From: an uncultured Bacteroidia bacterium
GTDB lineage: Bacteria > Bacteroidota > Bacteroidia > Bacteroidales > UBA932
Direction: 5' to 3'
NCBI GenBank assembly: GCA_902774155.1
Contig: CACYHF010000002.1
Coordinates: 42,602 to 106,601, forward strand
Length of the DNA stretch: 64,000 nucleotides
Below are positions 1 to 8,897 of the stretch, one piece after another (the first letter of the stretch is position 1; every line of letters starts with the position of its first letter). The notes beneath the pieces are model-generated. The model had not been told where the DNA came from. It saw only the letters and a program-made list of their open reading frames with translations, and did not search any database. The position numbers were made by a program, and so were the translations under genes.

Positions 1-622
1 CGGTTTTGCGCACCAGGCCGATTTGCTGGCCGTCCCGGGACACTTCGTATTTTTCTATATGCTGCAGGGTGTCCATACGGGCATCGACCCAATGGTATAC
101 CAAGAGCGGATTGCCCAGCTGCTCTTTCTTCTTGCGGTCCTTGGCGGGCATGACGGCCGATGTGTCCGTGGTGCTGAAGGCAAAGCCGTCCAGGGCGTGC
201 CGGCCCATCTTGAAGTCCTTGACCTTGGGGAACTTGGTCACGGAACCGGTGGTAAGGTTGATCACGGCCAGGGAGTCCTTGGGCATCTGGTCGGGTTTTT
301 TCTTGTCGATCTTGGCCCGGCGGGTTTTCTGGAACTCCGGCTTGATCAGGCACACCGCAAATTTCTCATTATCCGCGATGCGTGCCCTGTATCCGCGCGG
401 GATTACTACCTCGCGTCCTTTTTTGCCCATCACTTTCAGGTACAGCGTACCGTCCCCTTCCTGGGGATTCACCTCATAACTCACCACGTTTCCGGCGGGC
501 GAAATGTTCACGTTGGCAACGGCTTGCCAACTGTCGTACACACTGTGGTCCAAGGGTTTTTTCTGGGCCTGCAGGGGGAGGACAAACGCCAGCAGGACAG
601 GGAGAAGGAAGTACTTTCTCAT
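1..622 (-). CDS. S9 family (prolyl-oligopeptidase type) exported peptidase, N-terminal part
   Basis: The frame is open from the ATG at 622 to the left edge, giving the first 207 residues. A signal peptide (MRKYFLLPVLLAF..LQAQ) is followed by KPLDHSVYDSW at residues 22-32 and then beta-rich sequence. This start is typical of large Bacteroidota S9 peptidases, where an N-terminal propeller precedes a C-terminal alpha/beta-hydrolase domain. The catalytic domain lies outside the window, so activity cannot be checked. From the family, the inferred role is periplasmic peptide degradation. The gene is divergent from the rubrerythrin gene, with about 90 bp between the two starts. Confidence 0.72.
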   Translation of the reverse strand, partial: MRKYFLLPVLLAFVLPLQAQKKPLDHSVYDSWQAVANVNISPAGNVVSYEVNPQEGDGTLYLKVMGKKGREVVIPRGYRARIADNEKFAVCLIKPEFQKTRRAKIDKKKPDQMPKDSLAVINLTTGSVTKFPKVKDFKMGRHALDGFAFSTTDTSAVMPAKDRKKKEQLGNPLLVYHWVDARMDTLQHIEKYEVSRDGQQIGLVRKT

Positions 623-669
623 ATAGAATTCATTTTCCTGCTAAATTAGTAAAAATTCCGAAAATTACC

Positions 670-677
670 TATATTTG
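670..677 (+). promoter_or_regulatory. -7 promoter element (TATATTTG) of the rubrerythrin gene
   Basis: It matches the Bacteroidota primary sigma factor -7 consensus TAnnTTTG exactly and lies 38 bp before the rubrerythrin ATG. No convincing -33 TTTG is visible. Confidence 0.6.
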
Positions 678-715
678 TAAGGTTTAGACACAACAACACT
701 AAAAAGGAATAACTT

Positions 716-1270
716 ATGAAAAAGAAATTCAGATGCCTCGTTTGCGGATATGTCCACGAAGGTAACAATCCCCCGGCAGAATGCCCCGTGTGCCATGCCA
801 AGGCCGAAAAATTCGTAGAAATCAAAGAAGGTGGTGACAAGCCCCAGTATGCCGCAGAGCACGTGCTGGGCGTAGCCAAGGGCTGTGACCCGGAAATCTG
901 GGCCGGCCTGGAGGATCACTTCAAGGGCGAGTGCTCGGAGGTGGGTATGTATTTGGCCATGTCCCGCCAAGCCGACAGAGAGGGTTATCCGGAAATTGCC
1001 GAAGCCTTCAAGCGCTACGCTTTTGAAGAGGCCGATCATGCCGCCCGTATTGCCGAATTGCTCGGTGAAGTCGTATGGGACACCAAGACCAACCTTAAGA
1101 AACGTTACGAGGCTGAAGAAGGCGCCTGCGAAGGCAAGTTCCTCATCGCCAAACGCGCCAAGGAGCTGGGTTACGACGCCATCCACGACACTGTCCACGA
1201 AATGGCCCGCGACGAAGCCCGCCACGGGGCAGGTTTCCTGGGTCTGTACAAACGTTATTTCGGAAAATAA
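716..1270 (+). CDS. Reverse rubrerythrin (NADH-dependent peroxidase type)
   Basis: This 184-residue protein starts with a rubredoxin domain: CLVCGY at residues 8-13 and CPVC at 25-28 form a Cys4 iron site. A four-helix rubrerythrin domain follows with diiron-ligand signatures, including EEADHAARI and DEARHGAGF. The order is the reverse of classical rubrerythrin, where the rubredoxin domain is C-terminal. Reverse rubrerythrins of anaerobes reduce hydrogen peroxide (and oxygen) with electrons relayed from NADH. It appears to be a cytoplasmic oxidative-stress protein with its own promoter, and it is monocistronic, since the next gene converges on it. Confidence 0.93.
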   Translation: MKKKFRCLVCGYVHEGNNPPAECPVCHAKAEKFVEIKEGGDKPQYAAEHVLGVAKGCDPEIWAGLEDHFKGECSEVGMYLAMSRQADREGYPEIAEAFKRYAFEEADHAARIAELLGEVVWDTKTNLKKRYEAEEGACEGKFLIAKRAKELGYDAIHDTVHEMARDEARHGAGFLGLYKRYFGK

Positions 1271-1289
1271 TCCCTGAAAACGGGATCTT

Positions 1290-2915
1290 CTATTGGTAAA
1301 GGTGGCGTTTTACGCTGCCTTTTGCCGTTCTTTCAAAGGGTACATCCACTAACTCCACGCGGAATACCTGGCTGAAGCGGGGCAGGTGGACGTTGCTCTT
1401 GTTGCGGATGTCTTCGGCCAGAGCAGCGATGGCTTGGTCGTCGTCGCCCGCTACGGCTCCGGCACGGGGATACACCAGGGCGGTGATTTTCCCGTCGCGG
1501 TCCAGCACCAGCGATTCTTCCACCAGAGGGTGGCGGTTCACGACCTGTTCCACCTCTTCCGGATAGATGTTCTGGCCGGATGCACTCAGGATGAGAGACT
1601 TGATGCGCCCGCGGATGAAGAGGTTACCGGCCTCGTCCATTACGCCCAGGTCTCCGGTGCGGAACCAGCCGTCGGCGGTGCGGCACTTGGCATCGGCCTC
1701 CGGATTCTTATAATAGCCGGAGAAGAGATTGGGCCCCAGGGTCTGGATTTCACCGGGGATGCGGTCCGGTTCCGGGGATTCGATGCGCACCTGGTGTACG
1801 GGCTTGCCGCAAGAGCCGGGCGCATAGTCTTCCGGCCGTTCATAGGCCAGCAGCGGACAGGCTTCCGTCATTCCGTACCCTACGGCATAGGGGAGCTCAA
1901 TTTTCTTGAACACGCTCTCTACTTTCCAGCTGAAGGGGGCTCCACCCACGATAATGGTGTGCAGGTTTCCGCCAAACGCCGCCAGCACTTTTTTCCCCAC
2001 GGATTTGTAGAAGGAAGTACGGAGCCCGGGTACCGTGCGCAATGCTTTGGCTGCGCGGGTGTTCAACTGGGGACGGATGAGGTTCACATAGACCTTCTCC
2101 ATAATCAGGGGTACCGTAATCATCAGGTACGGTTTCACTTCCGACATAGACTGGACCAGCAGCGAAGGGGAGGGAACCTTCCCCAGGAAATAGATGGTGA
2201 AGCCGGTGCAGCAGGGATAGACGAATTCCACCACCAGGCCGTAAATATGGGCCAGGGGCAGCATGGAAACCAGGGTTTCCGGCGCGTTGTAGATTTTGTG
2301 CTGCAGGTATTCTACGATGTCCGACATGGCCCCGTAGCTGAGCATAACGCCCTTGGGGTCTCCGGAGGTGCCGGAAGTGTAATTGATGATGGCAATGGAC
2401 TCCGGATTGTCCGGATAGTGGACGTGGCCGGTGTCGAAACCGTCCGGATAGCATTCCCGGAACAGTTGTTCGCGGTCTTCCCAGGCCGATGACAGGCGCT
2501 CATCCATGCTGAAGAGCAACTGGTCTTCCTTTGCATCCAGTACGCCGCGCAGTTGAGGCAGTTCCTGGCGGCTCAGCTGTTTCCAGATATCGGCATCGGC
2601 TATGAGCATTACGCTGTCCGAGTGACGGATCAGTTGCGCCGTCCCTTCCGGCGTGTAATTGGGGAGGATGGGGACGATGACGGCTTCGTAGGTGTTCACT
2701 GCCAGGAAGCAGATGGCCCAGCGGGCCGAATTCTTGGCGCAGAGGGCAATCTTGTCCCCTTTGCGGATGCCGGCGGCCTGGAAGAATATGTGGAACTGCT
2801 CGATGGCGGCGGCCACCTCTGCGTATGTATAGGCCTTTCCGCCATAGTCGCACAGGGCAGGCTTGTCGGCGCGAAGGCGCATCTGTTCTTCCAGCTTCTT
2901 CAGGTATGATTTCAT
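1290..2915 (-). CDS. AMP-dependent acyl-CoA synthetase/ligase (long-chain fatty-acid type)
   Basis: This 541-residue ANL-superfamily enzyme has the P-loop-like motif YTSGTSGDPKGVMLS near residue 180. The adenylate-binding YGMTEACP, the hinge-region GDLGVMDEAGNLFIRGR and a C-terminal IYPEEVEQVV are also present. It should activate a fatty or other carboxylic acid to acyl-CoA through an acyl-AMP intermediate. I start at the ATG at 2915 (MKSYLKKLEEQM) because the 25 residues encoded upstream run into the divergent promoter region of the cardiolipin synthase gene. Sharing that intergenic region with a phospholipid gene fits a lipid role. The exact substrate is not predictable. Confidence 0.88.
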   Translation of the reverse strand: MKSYLKKLEEQMRLRADKPALCDYGGKAYTYAEVAAAIEQFHIFFQAAGIRKGDKIALCAKNSARWAICFLAVNTYEAVIVPILPNYTPEGTAQLIRHSDSVMLIADADIWKQLSRQELPQLRGVLDAKEDQLLFSMDERLSSAWEDREQLFRECYPDGFDTGHVHYPDNPESIAIINYTSGTSGDPKGVMLSYGAMSDIVEYLQHKIYNAPETLVSMLPLAHIYGLVVEFVYPCCTGFTIYFLGKVPSPSLLVQSMSEVKPYLMITVPLIMEKVYVNLIRPQLNTRAAKALRTVPGLRTSFYKSVGKKVLAAFGGNLHTIIVGGAPFSWKVESVFKKIELPYAVGYGMTEACPLLAYERPEDYAPGSCGKPVHQVRIESPEPDRIPGEIQTLGPNLFSGYYKNPEADAKCRTADGWFRTGDLGVMDEAGNLFIRGRIKSLILSASGQNIYPEEVEQVVNRHPLVEESLVLDRDGKITALVYPRAGAVAGDDDQAIAALAEDIRNKSNVHLPRFSQVFRVELVDVPFERTAKGSVKRHLYQ

Positions 2916-2954
2916 CTCCGGTTTTTTGGGGGTGCAAACGTGCGAAATTTTTAT

Positions 2955-2962
2955 TAAATTTG
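2955..2962 (+). promoter_or_regulatory. -7 element (TAAATTTG) of the cardiolipin synthase gene
   Basis: It is a perfect TAnnTTTG match ending only 8 bp before the ATG at 2971. Transcription starting the usual 4-8 bp downstream would leave almost no 5' leader. Confidence 0.5.
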
Positions 2963-2970
2963 CAAGGATT

Positions 2971-4425
2971 ATGCCAATTTCAGCCATCATAGGGACTATT
3001 TTATGGACCGTGCTTTACCTGAGCATCGCTGTCCAGGTGACCCTGAGCAGAAAAGATTCGGATGCCAAGCTTTTCTGGCTGGTGTTCGCTGCACTGTTCC
3101 TTCCGTTGGCACTGCCCCTCTATCTTTTGACGGGTATCTACTACCGCCGTCCGGATGCCCGGGAACGCTTGCATAGCCGTTCGTTGGACTTTTTCCAGCG
3201 GCAAATGACCAAAGACCTGAAGGAACGCTATTTCACCAACGCCAATCTGGAGCAGGTAAATGATCTGTGGCGCCCCCTGGCCCACTTGCTGCTGGCCTGC
3301 GGGGAAGGGAACAAGGTCTATGCCCATAACTCCTTTGAAATCATCACTTCCGGTGCCCGAAAAAGGGAACTCCTGCTGGAAGACATCGGCAAGGCACAAA
3401 AGTACATCCATCTGGAGTACTTCCGTTTTGGGAACGACGCTTCCGGTCGGGAAGTGCGGGATGCGCTGCTGAAAAAGGCTTCCGAAGGGGTGGAGGTGCG
3501 CTTTATCAACAACAATATGTCTGCGTGGCGCATTCCCACGTCCTATTTTAATGATATGCGCAAGGGCGGCATGGAGGTAAAGAACTTCACGAGTATCCGC
3601 TACGGCTGGCACATCTGGCTCATGCGCCTGAATCACCAGGACCACCGCAAGATGGTCATCATCGACGGCAAGGTGGCCTATACCGGCGGCATGAACATCA
3701 ACGACAACTACTTCTGTCGTTGGCGCGATACCCACCTGCGTATAGAAGGACCGGTGATTGCCCGCCTGCAGGTTTCCTTCATCGACACCTGGCTCAGCTG
3801 CGGGGGAAAGCTCAACCGTCCGCTCCCGTATTATTTCGACATTCCCATGAAAGGGGGCGAAGCACCGCTCAAGGACAAACTCCTGCAGGTGGTTACCGAT
3901 GCTCCGGAATTCCCTTTGCCCTCCTCCCAATTGGCCTACGAATGGATTCTGCAGAACGCGAGGGAATACGTCTATATCCAGACGCCCTATTTCATTCCGC
4001 CCACCTCATTTCTGCATGCCCTTAAAGGGGCGGCGTTGAGGGGCGTGGATGTCCGCTTGATGCTTCCCAAGGAAGTGGATACCCCGCTTATCGGCTGGGC
4101 CAACCGTTCCTATTATGAGGAATGCCTGGAGGCCGGCGTCCGCATTTTCGAACGGAGCGGAGCCTTCATCCATTGCAAAACGCTGGTGGCCGATGATGCC
4201 GTGAGCATCGTGGGCGCTACCAACCTGGATGCACGCAGCTTCGGCATCAACAACGAAGTGAACACCTTCGCCTATGACCAGGAAACCGCCCTCGCCTGCA
4301 AGAAGATTTTCCTGGACGAGCCCGAAGCACTGGAGGAAATCCTCCTGCCCGCGTGGAAAGCCAAGCACCGTGAGCATCGGCAGTACTTCTCCCAGATCAT
4401 TCGCCTGTTCAGCAGTGTCCTTTAA
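2971..4425 (+). CDS. cls: Cardiolipin synthase
   Basis: This 484-residue membrane enzyme has two N-terminal transmembrane helices (about residues 3-22 and 32-52). Two phospholipase D HKD motifs follow: HRKMVIIDG with TGGMNIND in the first half and HCKTLVADD with GATNLDARS in the second. The family condenses two phosphatidylglycerols, or phosphatidylglycerol with phosphatidylethanolamine, to cardiolipin. The start at 2971 gives the family's usual length and sits just after a -7 element; an upstream open frame contains that element and is rejected. Its stop codon is immediately followed by the stop of the convergent lipoprotein gene, with no base between them. Confidence 0.93.
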   Translation: MPISAIIGTILWTVLYLSIAVQVTLSRKDSDAKLFWLVFAALFLPLALPLYLLTGIYYRRPDARERLHSRSLDFFQRQMTKDLKERYFTNANLEQVNDLWRPLAHLLLACGEGNKVYAHNSFEIITSGARKRELLLEDIGKAQKYIHLEYFRFGNDASGREVRDALLKKASEGVEVRFINNNMSAWRIPTSYFNDMRKGGMEVKNFTSIRYGWHIWLMRLNHQDHRKMVIIDGKVAYTGGMNINDNYFCRWRDTHLRIEGPVIARLQVSFIDTWLSCGGKLNRPLPYYFDIPMKGGEAPLKDKLLQVVTDAPEFPLPSSQLAYEWILQNAREYVYIQTPYFIPPTSFLHALKGAALRGVDVRLMLPKEVDTPLIGWANRSYYEECLEAGVRIFERSGAFIHCKTLVADDAVSIVGATNLDARSFGINNEVNTFAYDQETALACKKIFLDEPEALEEILLPAWKAKHREHRQYFSQIIRLFSSVL

Positions 4426-5445
4426 TTAAGGAAACAGGTATTCGGCCGTACTTTTCAGGCCAATTGTACCAAAGTAACGCTGCACCACATCTCCTTTCAG
4501 ATATACCTCTCGGCCGATGAATTCCGGGTGATCCACCAGGTTCAGGGCGTCGCGAAGGGCACCTTGGGGCAGTTCCACGGCCATGCAGGCGGCTTTTTCC
4601 GTAATGGATGGGCTTTCAGCAAGTGCCAGGTGGGTGCTCTTCCCAAGGTCCCCGGTCTTGACGCTTTTTCCGTTGGAGGTAAGGTCTCCGCCCACGATGT
4701 AGCCGTACACCCAGAGGCCTTCTTCTCCCACATGCGCCCGGGCCTGGCTCACGGAAAGGGCGTTCAGCAGGACATAGTCTTCACCGGTCCGGTTCCGGGT
4801 AGTGTCCACGGAAATACTCACCTGGCCGCCGGGTTCGGAAACATGCAGCTGCATCGTAAGGACTTCCCGGGACGTGAGTTTGCGGGTAAAGAGCGTCTGT
4901 TCGTTGCCCTGGTGATACAGGAACGCGGAGACGACATCGGCCAGGAAATAGCCTGTCCGTTGCTCCTGGTAGGTGTATTTCAGCTGGGTGTCGGCCTGAC
5001 GGACGTACAATTCACCGCCGGGAAAGGCTTCCTGAAAGGCGGAGGAAGGCTGGAGCCGGAGGCCGGCGTTGAGCAGCGTACACAGCAGATGGGCCGTGAC
5101 CGTCTGGCCGGAAGGCACTACCACCACCTGCTCGTCCCCGAACTGCGGGCGCTCGAAGGCCGGGACCGTGAAGGGGATGGAAACCACTTTCAGGGTATAA
5201 GCCCCGGGCGAAACCGGCAGGTAGGCGGGCGAATCGCCATAGGTACCCTCGTACAGGAGGTTTCCCTCGGCATCCTGAATGGTCAGGAAAAAATCGTTGG
5301 TGTCCGGCATCTCGCTTTTGGTGGAGGGATTATCCACCAGCACCCAGCGCAGTTCTCCCATTTCTTCCGTTCGGGGAAGCAGGGAAAAGTCGTCGCAGGC
5401 ACCCAGTCCCGCCAGCAGCGGGAGCAACAGCAAAAGTTTCTTCAT
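4426..5445 (-). CDS. DUF4493/DUF6359-like lipoprotein
   Basis: The 339-residue protein begins MKKLLLLLPLLAGLGAC, a lipoprotein signal with the lipid-modified Cys at 17. The middle (roughly residues 30-200) is beta-rich with a DUF4493-like layout (GAYTLKVVS, VVVVPSGQTVTAHLLC). The C-terminal 100 residues contain WVYGYIVGGDL and YLKGDVVQRYFG, resembling the OB-fold DUF6359 domain of Bacteroidota surface proteins. Its function is unknown; an outer-membrane location is inferred. The start at 5445 was chosen for the signal peptide; the frame extends about 100 codons further upstream without plausible coding sequence. Confidence 0.75.
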   Translation of the reverse strand: MKKLLLLLPLLAGLGACDDFSLLPRTEEMGELRWVLVDNPSTKSEMPDTNDFFLTIQDAEGNLLYEGTYGDSPAYLPVSPGAYTLKVVSIPFTVPAFERPQFGDEQVVVVPSGQTVTAHLLCTLLNAGLRLQPSSAFQEAFPGGELYVRQADTQLKYTYQEQRTGYFLADVVSAFLYHQGNEQTLFTRKLTSREVLTMQLHVSEPGGQVSISVDTTRNRTGEDYVLLNALSVSQARAHVGEEGLWVYGYIVGGDLTSNGKSVKTGDLGKSTHLALAESPSITEKAACMAVELPQGALRDALNLVDHPEFIGREVYLKGDVVQRYFGTIGLKSTAEYLFP

Positions 5446-5614
5446 AAGGCAATTTCGTTTATGGGCTGGACTCCGTTGTCCGGTCCGGAGCGAAGGTAGG
5501 GTCCCCGCCCGGAATGCATCGTAAAAAAGCAGACTATTTTTTTTACGATTCCCCTGAAACAACAGCCAAGTGCAGGAATAAAAGACACGATTTCCTTTCT
5601 TCACGCAAAATCCG

Positions 5615-5622
5615 TATATTTG
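5615..5622 (+). promoter_or_regulatory. -7 element (TATATTTG) of ffh
   Basis: It is an exact TAnnTTTG match located 25 bp before the ffh ATG. Confidence 0.6.
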
Positions 5623-5647
5623 CAAGATTGAGTAAAGCAAAAAAACT

Positions 5648-6970
5648 ATGTTCGAGAACCTGAGTGAGAGACTGGAGCGGTCTTTCAAGATATTGAAGGG
5701 TGAAGGGAAAATCACCGAAATCAACGTAGCGGAAACGGTCAAGGACATCCGCAAGGCCCTGCTGGACGCCGACGTCAGCTACAAGGTGGCCAAGGACTTC
5801 TGCAACCGCGTGAAGGACAAGGCTATGGGCGCCAACGTGCTCACCGCCGTGAAGCCTCAGCAGATGATGGTGAAGATCACCCACGACGAACTGGCCGATT
5901 TTATGGGCTCCACGGCCCAGGACATCAATGTGAAGGGGAATCCCGGCGTGGTGCTGGTGGCCGGTCTCAACGGTTCGGGTAAGACCACCTTCTCGGCCAA
6001 GCTGGCCCTGCACCTGAAGTCCAAGCGCGGTATGAAGGTGCTCCTGGCCGCCTGCGACACGTTCCGTCCTGCCGCCATCGAACAGCTCAAGGTCCTGGGT
6101 GAGAGCATCCAGGTGCCCGTTTATACGGAAGAAGGGGAGAAGGACCCCATCAAGATAGCCCAAGCCGCCATTGCCAAGGCCAAGGCCGAAGGCTACAGCG
6201 TGGTGATTGTGGATACCGCCGGCCGCCTGGCCGTGGACCAGCAGCTGATGGACGAGATATCGGCCCTGCACCAGGCCGTCCACCCCACGGAAACGCTCTT
6301 CGTGGTGGATGCCATGACGGGCCAGGACGCCGTGGAAACGGCCAAGGCCTTCAACGACCGCCTGGATTTCGACGGCGTGGTCCTCACCAAGATGGACGGC
6401 GACACCCGTGGCGGTGCAGCCCTTTCCATCAAGGCCGTGGTGGGGAAACCCATCAAGTTCGTGAGCTCCGGTGAAAAGCTGGAAGCACTGGATATCTTCC
6501 ACCCCGACCGTATCGCCGACCGCATCCTGGGTATGGGCGATGTGGTGTCCCTGGTAGAGAAAGCCCAGGAACAGTTCGACGAGAAGCAGACCCGCGAACT
6601 CAAGAAAAAGCTGGCACGGGACCAGTTCACCCTCTGGGACTTCTATCAGCAGATCCAGCAGGTGAAGAAGATGGGCAATATGAAGGACCTGGCGTCCATG
6701 ATTCCCGGCGTGGGCAAAGCCATCAAGGACGTGGATATCCCGGACGACGCCTTCAAGGCCACGGAGGCCATCATCCTGTCCATGACCCCGTACGAACGTG
6801 AGCATCCGGAAGCCATCAACGGCTCCCGCCGCAAACGCATTGCCGACGGCTCCGGCACCTCCCTGCCGGATGTGAACAAGCTCCTGAAGCAGTTCGAAGG
6901 CACCCGCAAACTAATGAAGGGCGCCGTCACCGGCACCCTTATGCAGCAAATGAAGGGATTCAGACGCTGA
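5648..6970 (+). CDS. ffh: Signal recognition particle GTPase Ffh
   Basis: This 440-residue SRP54 homologue has an N domain (residues 1-85) and a G domain with GLNGSGKTT near 105, DTAGRLAVDQ near 190 and TKMDGDTRGG near 248. The methionine-rich M domain ends in MKGAVTGTLMQQMKGFRR. Ffh binds 4.5S RNA and signal sequences and delivers ribosomes to FtsY at the inner membrane. The G motifs are intact and the length is normal. The last 10 codons form the left arm of a perfect inverted repeat, and the stop codon lies in its right arm. Confidence 0.97.
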   Translation: MFENLSERLERSFKILKGEGKITEINVAETVKDIRKALLDADVSYKVAKDFCNRVKDKAMGANVLTAVKPQQMMVKITHDELADFMGSTAQDINVKGNPGVVLVAGLNGSGKTTFSAKLALHLKSKRGMKVLLAACDTFRPAAIEQLKVLGESIQVPVYTEEGEKDPIKIAQAAIAKAKAEGYSVVIVDTAGRLAVDQQLMDEISALHQAVHPTETLFVVDAMTGQDAVETAKAFNDRLDFDGVVLTKMDGDTRGGAALSIKAVVGKPIKFVSSGEKLEALDIFHPDRIADRILGMGDVVSLVEKAQEQFDEKQTRELKKKLARDQFTLWDFYQQIQQVKKMGNMKDLASMIPGVGKAIKDVDIPDDAFKATEAIILSMTPYEREHPEAINGSRRKRIADGSGTSLPDVNKLLKQFEGTRKLMKGAVTGTLMQQMKGFRR

Positions 6971-6988
6971 ATCCCTTCATTTGCTGCA
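6942..6988. repeat. Perfect 22-bp inverted repeat spanning the ffh stop codon
   Basis: Arms at 6942-6963 and 6967-6988 are exact reverse complements separated by a 3-base loop (ACG). The right arm contains the ffh stop. There is no U tract after it for ffh (an A7 run follows), so it is not a canonical intrinsic terminator for the plus strand. It lies between two convergent genes. Confidence 0.85.
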
Positions 6989-7001
6989 AAAAAACACCTA
7001 C

Positions 7002-7078
7002 GTTACCCTCTCCCCATACCCCTCTCCTGAGAGAGGGGCTGGCGGCAGAAGCCGCCATTGGTCGCTCGTTCAACAGTC
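7002..7078. repeat. REP-like palindromic element
   Basis: The intergenic stretch begins CTACGTTACCCTCTCCCC and contains the hairpin CCCCTCTC-CTGA-GAGAGGGG at about 7019-7038. A second small hairpin (GGCGGC..GCCGCC) follows. It shares the TACGTTRCCCyCTCC edge and the C-rich/G-rich hairpin with the paired copies at 30893-31030, so I treat it as the same dispersed family. Confidence 0.55.
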
Positions 7079-8821
7079 TTACTTCTTGAACAATAGGGCC
7101 ATATCGGCCTCGAGGGCAGGTTGGGCTATCTTCTCCGGCACGAATTTCCAGGTTCCGATGACGGACGGCTGGCCGATGATCTCGGGATCGATGCTGCCGT
7201 TTTCCATCAGATAATCGTATAAGATGTTGCGGAGTTCCGGATGACGGGAAACAATCCGCTCATCGGTGTTCTCTATGCCGGCTTCCTGTAGCAGTCCGCC
7301 GCCGCCGCTGGCGCGGTAGGAGGTCATGGCTACCTTGTAGGAGCGCTGTGGATCAAAGGCGCTGCCATCGGCCATGGAAGTGATCTGGATGCGGCTGCCG
7401 AAGGGTTTGGTAACATCCACAGTATAGTTGATGCCGGCGGCCGAATCGAAATTGTAGGCGCGGTTGACGAAGGACCAGCCTGCCTGCTGGGTACGGGGAT
7501 CGTCCCGCTTTTGGATCTTGAGGATATGATCATCGGCCTTGGCAATGGTGTTGATCCATTTGTCATAGGACACTTCCAGGTATTTTTGCAGTTCCTCACC
7601 CGTCATATTGACTACATATAGCTGATTCTCAAACGGATAGATGGTGAACAAATCGTTGTAAAGTAGCGTACCGCTGTTCACGTGTCCGTTGTAGGTGAGG
7701 GGAGCGGCGATGGAGATTTCGGCCGGAACCCGGGTAAGGCCCAGGGTGTGGATCAGGTTCATATAATGGCACATGCCTTTGTAGGCTTCGCGGGTATGCA
7801 GTTCCGCATTCAGGATGCCCACCTCCTGCAGGGTGAACGCCTTCACGGCCTCGAAGTCTTTCCGGAAATGGGCCCGCATGGCTGGATCGGCTTTTTCGGC
7901 CTTTACAGGGATGAGGTCTGTCTGGAAGGATTTTTCCTTGATCTGGCCGTCCTGCACCAGCAGATGCATCTTTCCGTGCGCCACATATCGGCTGTGGCTG
8001 CCGGAATTCAGGAGCGCCATGGTGTCGCGGGTCTCCACATAGGGCCGATGGTCGTGGCCGCATACCACCCAGTCCACGCCCTGCACGTGGTTGAATACAT
8101 CCAGGGCTTCCGCTTCCAGGATGGTGCCGTCGCCTTGTCCGCAGGCCGAATGCATAGCCGCTACTACCACGTCAGGATGCTCTTTGGCGCGCACCAGGTC
8201 CACATCACGCTGGATAATATCGGCAATGGAGACAAAGTGCATTCCACTCCAAAGGTCTTCGTTGAGCCAGGCGGCGATGTTGGCATTGTTGTAACCCAGG
8301 ACGGCGATCCGCAGCCCGGCCTTCTTGACCAACTTGTAGAGGGGGAAGTAGGTTTGGCCATTATCGTTGCGGATGGCATTGCCCGCCAGGAAAGGAGAAC
8401 CGGCTTTCTGCAATTCCGCCGCTACGCGGTCGTACACCGGATGGCCGGTTTCAATGTCGTGGTTACCCATGGCTACGGCGTCGTAGCGCATATATTCCAG
8501 CAGGCGCGGGAACAGGTGTGGGCTCAGGGTATCGATGTAATTGAAATAGTACGGGGCGTTGTCTCCCTGCAGGCAGTCGCCGGCATCCAGCAGCAGCACG
8601 TTGTCAAAACCATCGGCCGTGCGGACGCTGTCGATGTAATAATTCATGGCGAAAAGGGACCTGCGCAGATGGCCGTCCACGTAGGTGGAGTCGAACCAGG
8701 TACCGTGCACGTCGTTGGTGGACAGTATGGTGAGGTTGTATTCACCGTCTTTGAGTTTGTGCGTGCAGGAAAGGGAGAGCAGTACAGGGACCGCAAGGAG
8801 GACAAGATGGCGGAATTTCAT
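7079..8821 (-). CDS. 5'-nucleotidase/2',3'-cyclic phosphodiesterase family lipoprotein (UshA-like)
   Basis: The 580-residue protein has lipobox LSLSC (Cys at 19) and then a calcineurin-like metallophosphatase domain: STNDVHG, DAGDCLQGD, GNHDIETG, AMHSACGQGD and VCGHDHRPY supply the dinuclear metal ligands. A C-terminal 5'-nucleotidase substrate domain (about residues 340-560) includes PLTYNGHVNSG and YRASGGGGLLQE. It is expected to release phosphate and nucleosides from nucleotides in the periplasm or at the cell surface. It may feed the purine salvage operon at 16.4-19.3 kb, although the two are not linked. It is divergent from the Gfo/Idh-DUF1080 unit. Confidence 0.92.
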   Translation of the reverse strand: MKFRHLVLLAVPVLLSLSCTHKLKDGEYNLTILSTNDVHGTWFDSTYVDGHLRRSLFAMNYYIDSVRTADGFDNVLLLDAGDCLQGDNAPYYFNYIDTLSPHLFPRLLEYMRYDAVAMGNHDIETGHPVYDRVAAELQKAGSPFLAGNAIRNDNGQTYFPLYKLVKKAGLRIAVLGYNNANIAAWLNEDLWSGMHFVSIADIIQRDVDLVRAKEHPDVVVAAMHSACGQGDGTILEAEALDVFNHVQGVDWVVCGHDHRPYVETRDTMALLNSGSHSRYVAHGKMHLLVQDGQIKEKSFQTDLIPVKAEKADPAMRAHFRKDFEAVKAFTLQEVGILNAELHTREAYKGMCHYMNLIHTLGLTRVPAEISIAAPLTYNGHVNSGTLLYNDLFTIYPFENQLYVVNMTGEELQKYLEVSYDKWINTIAKADDHILKIQKRDDPRTQQAGWSFVNRAYNFDSAAGINYTVDVTKPFGSRIQITSMADGSAFDPQRSYKVAMTSYRASGGGGLLQEAGIENTDERIVSRHPELRNILYDYLMENGSIDPEIIGQPSVIGTWKFVPEKIAQPALEADMALLFKK

Positions 8822-8862
8822 GGTGGTTTTGGTTTAATGCACGAAGATACGATTTTTTTTAG

Positions 8863-8870
8863 TATATTTG
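8863..8870 (+). promoter_or_regulatory. -7 element (TATATTTG) of the Gfo/Idh-DUF1080 operon
   Basis: It is an exact TAnnTTTG match 27 bp before the chosen ATG at 8898. Its position argues against the earlier in-frame ATG at 8868, which overlaps the element. Confidence 0.6.
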
Positions 8871-8897
8871 TATCAATCACATAACACTGAAATCCCC

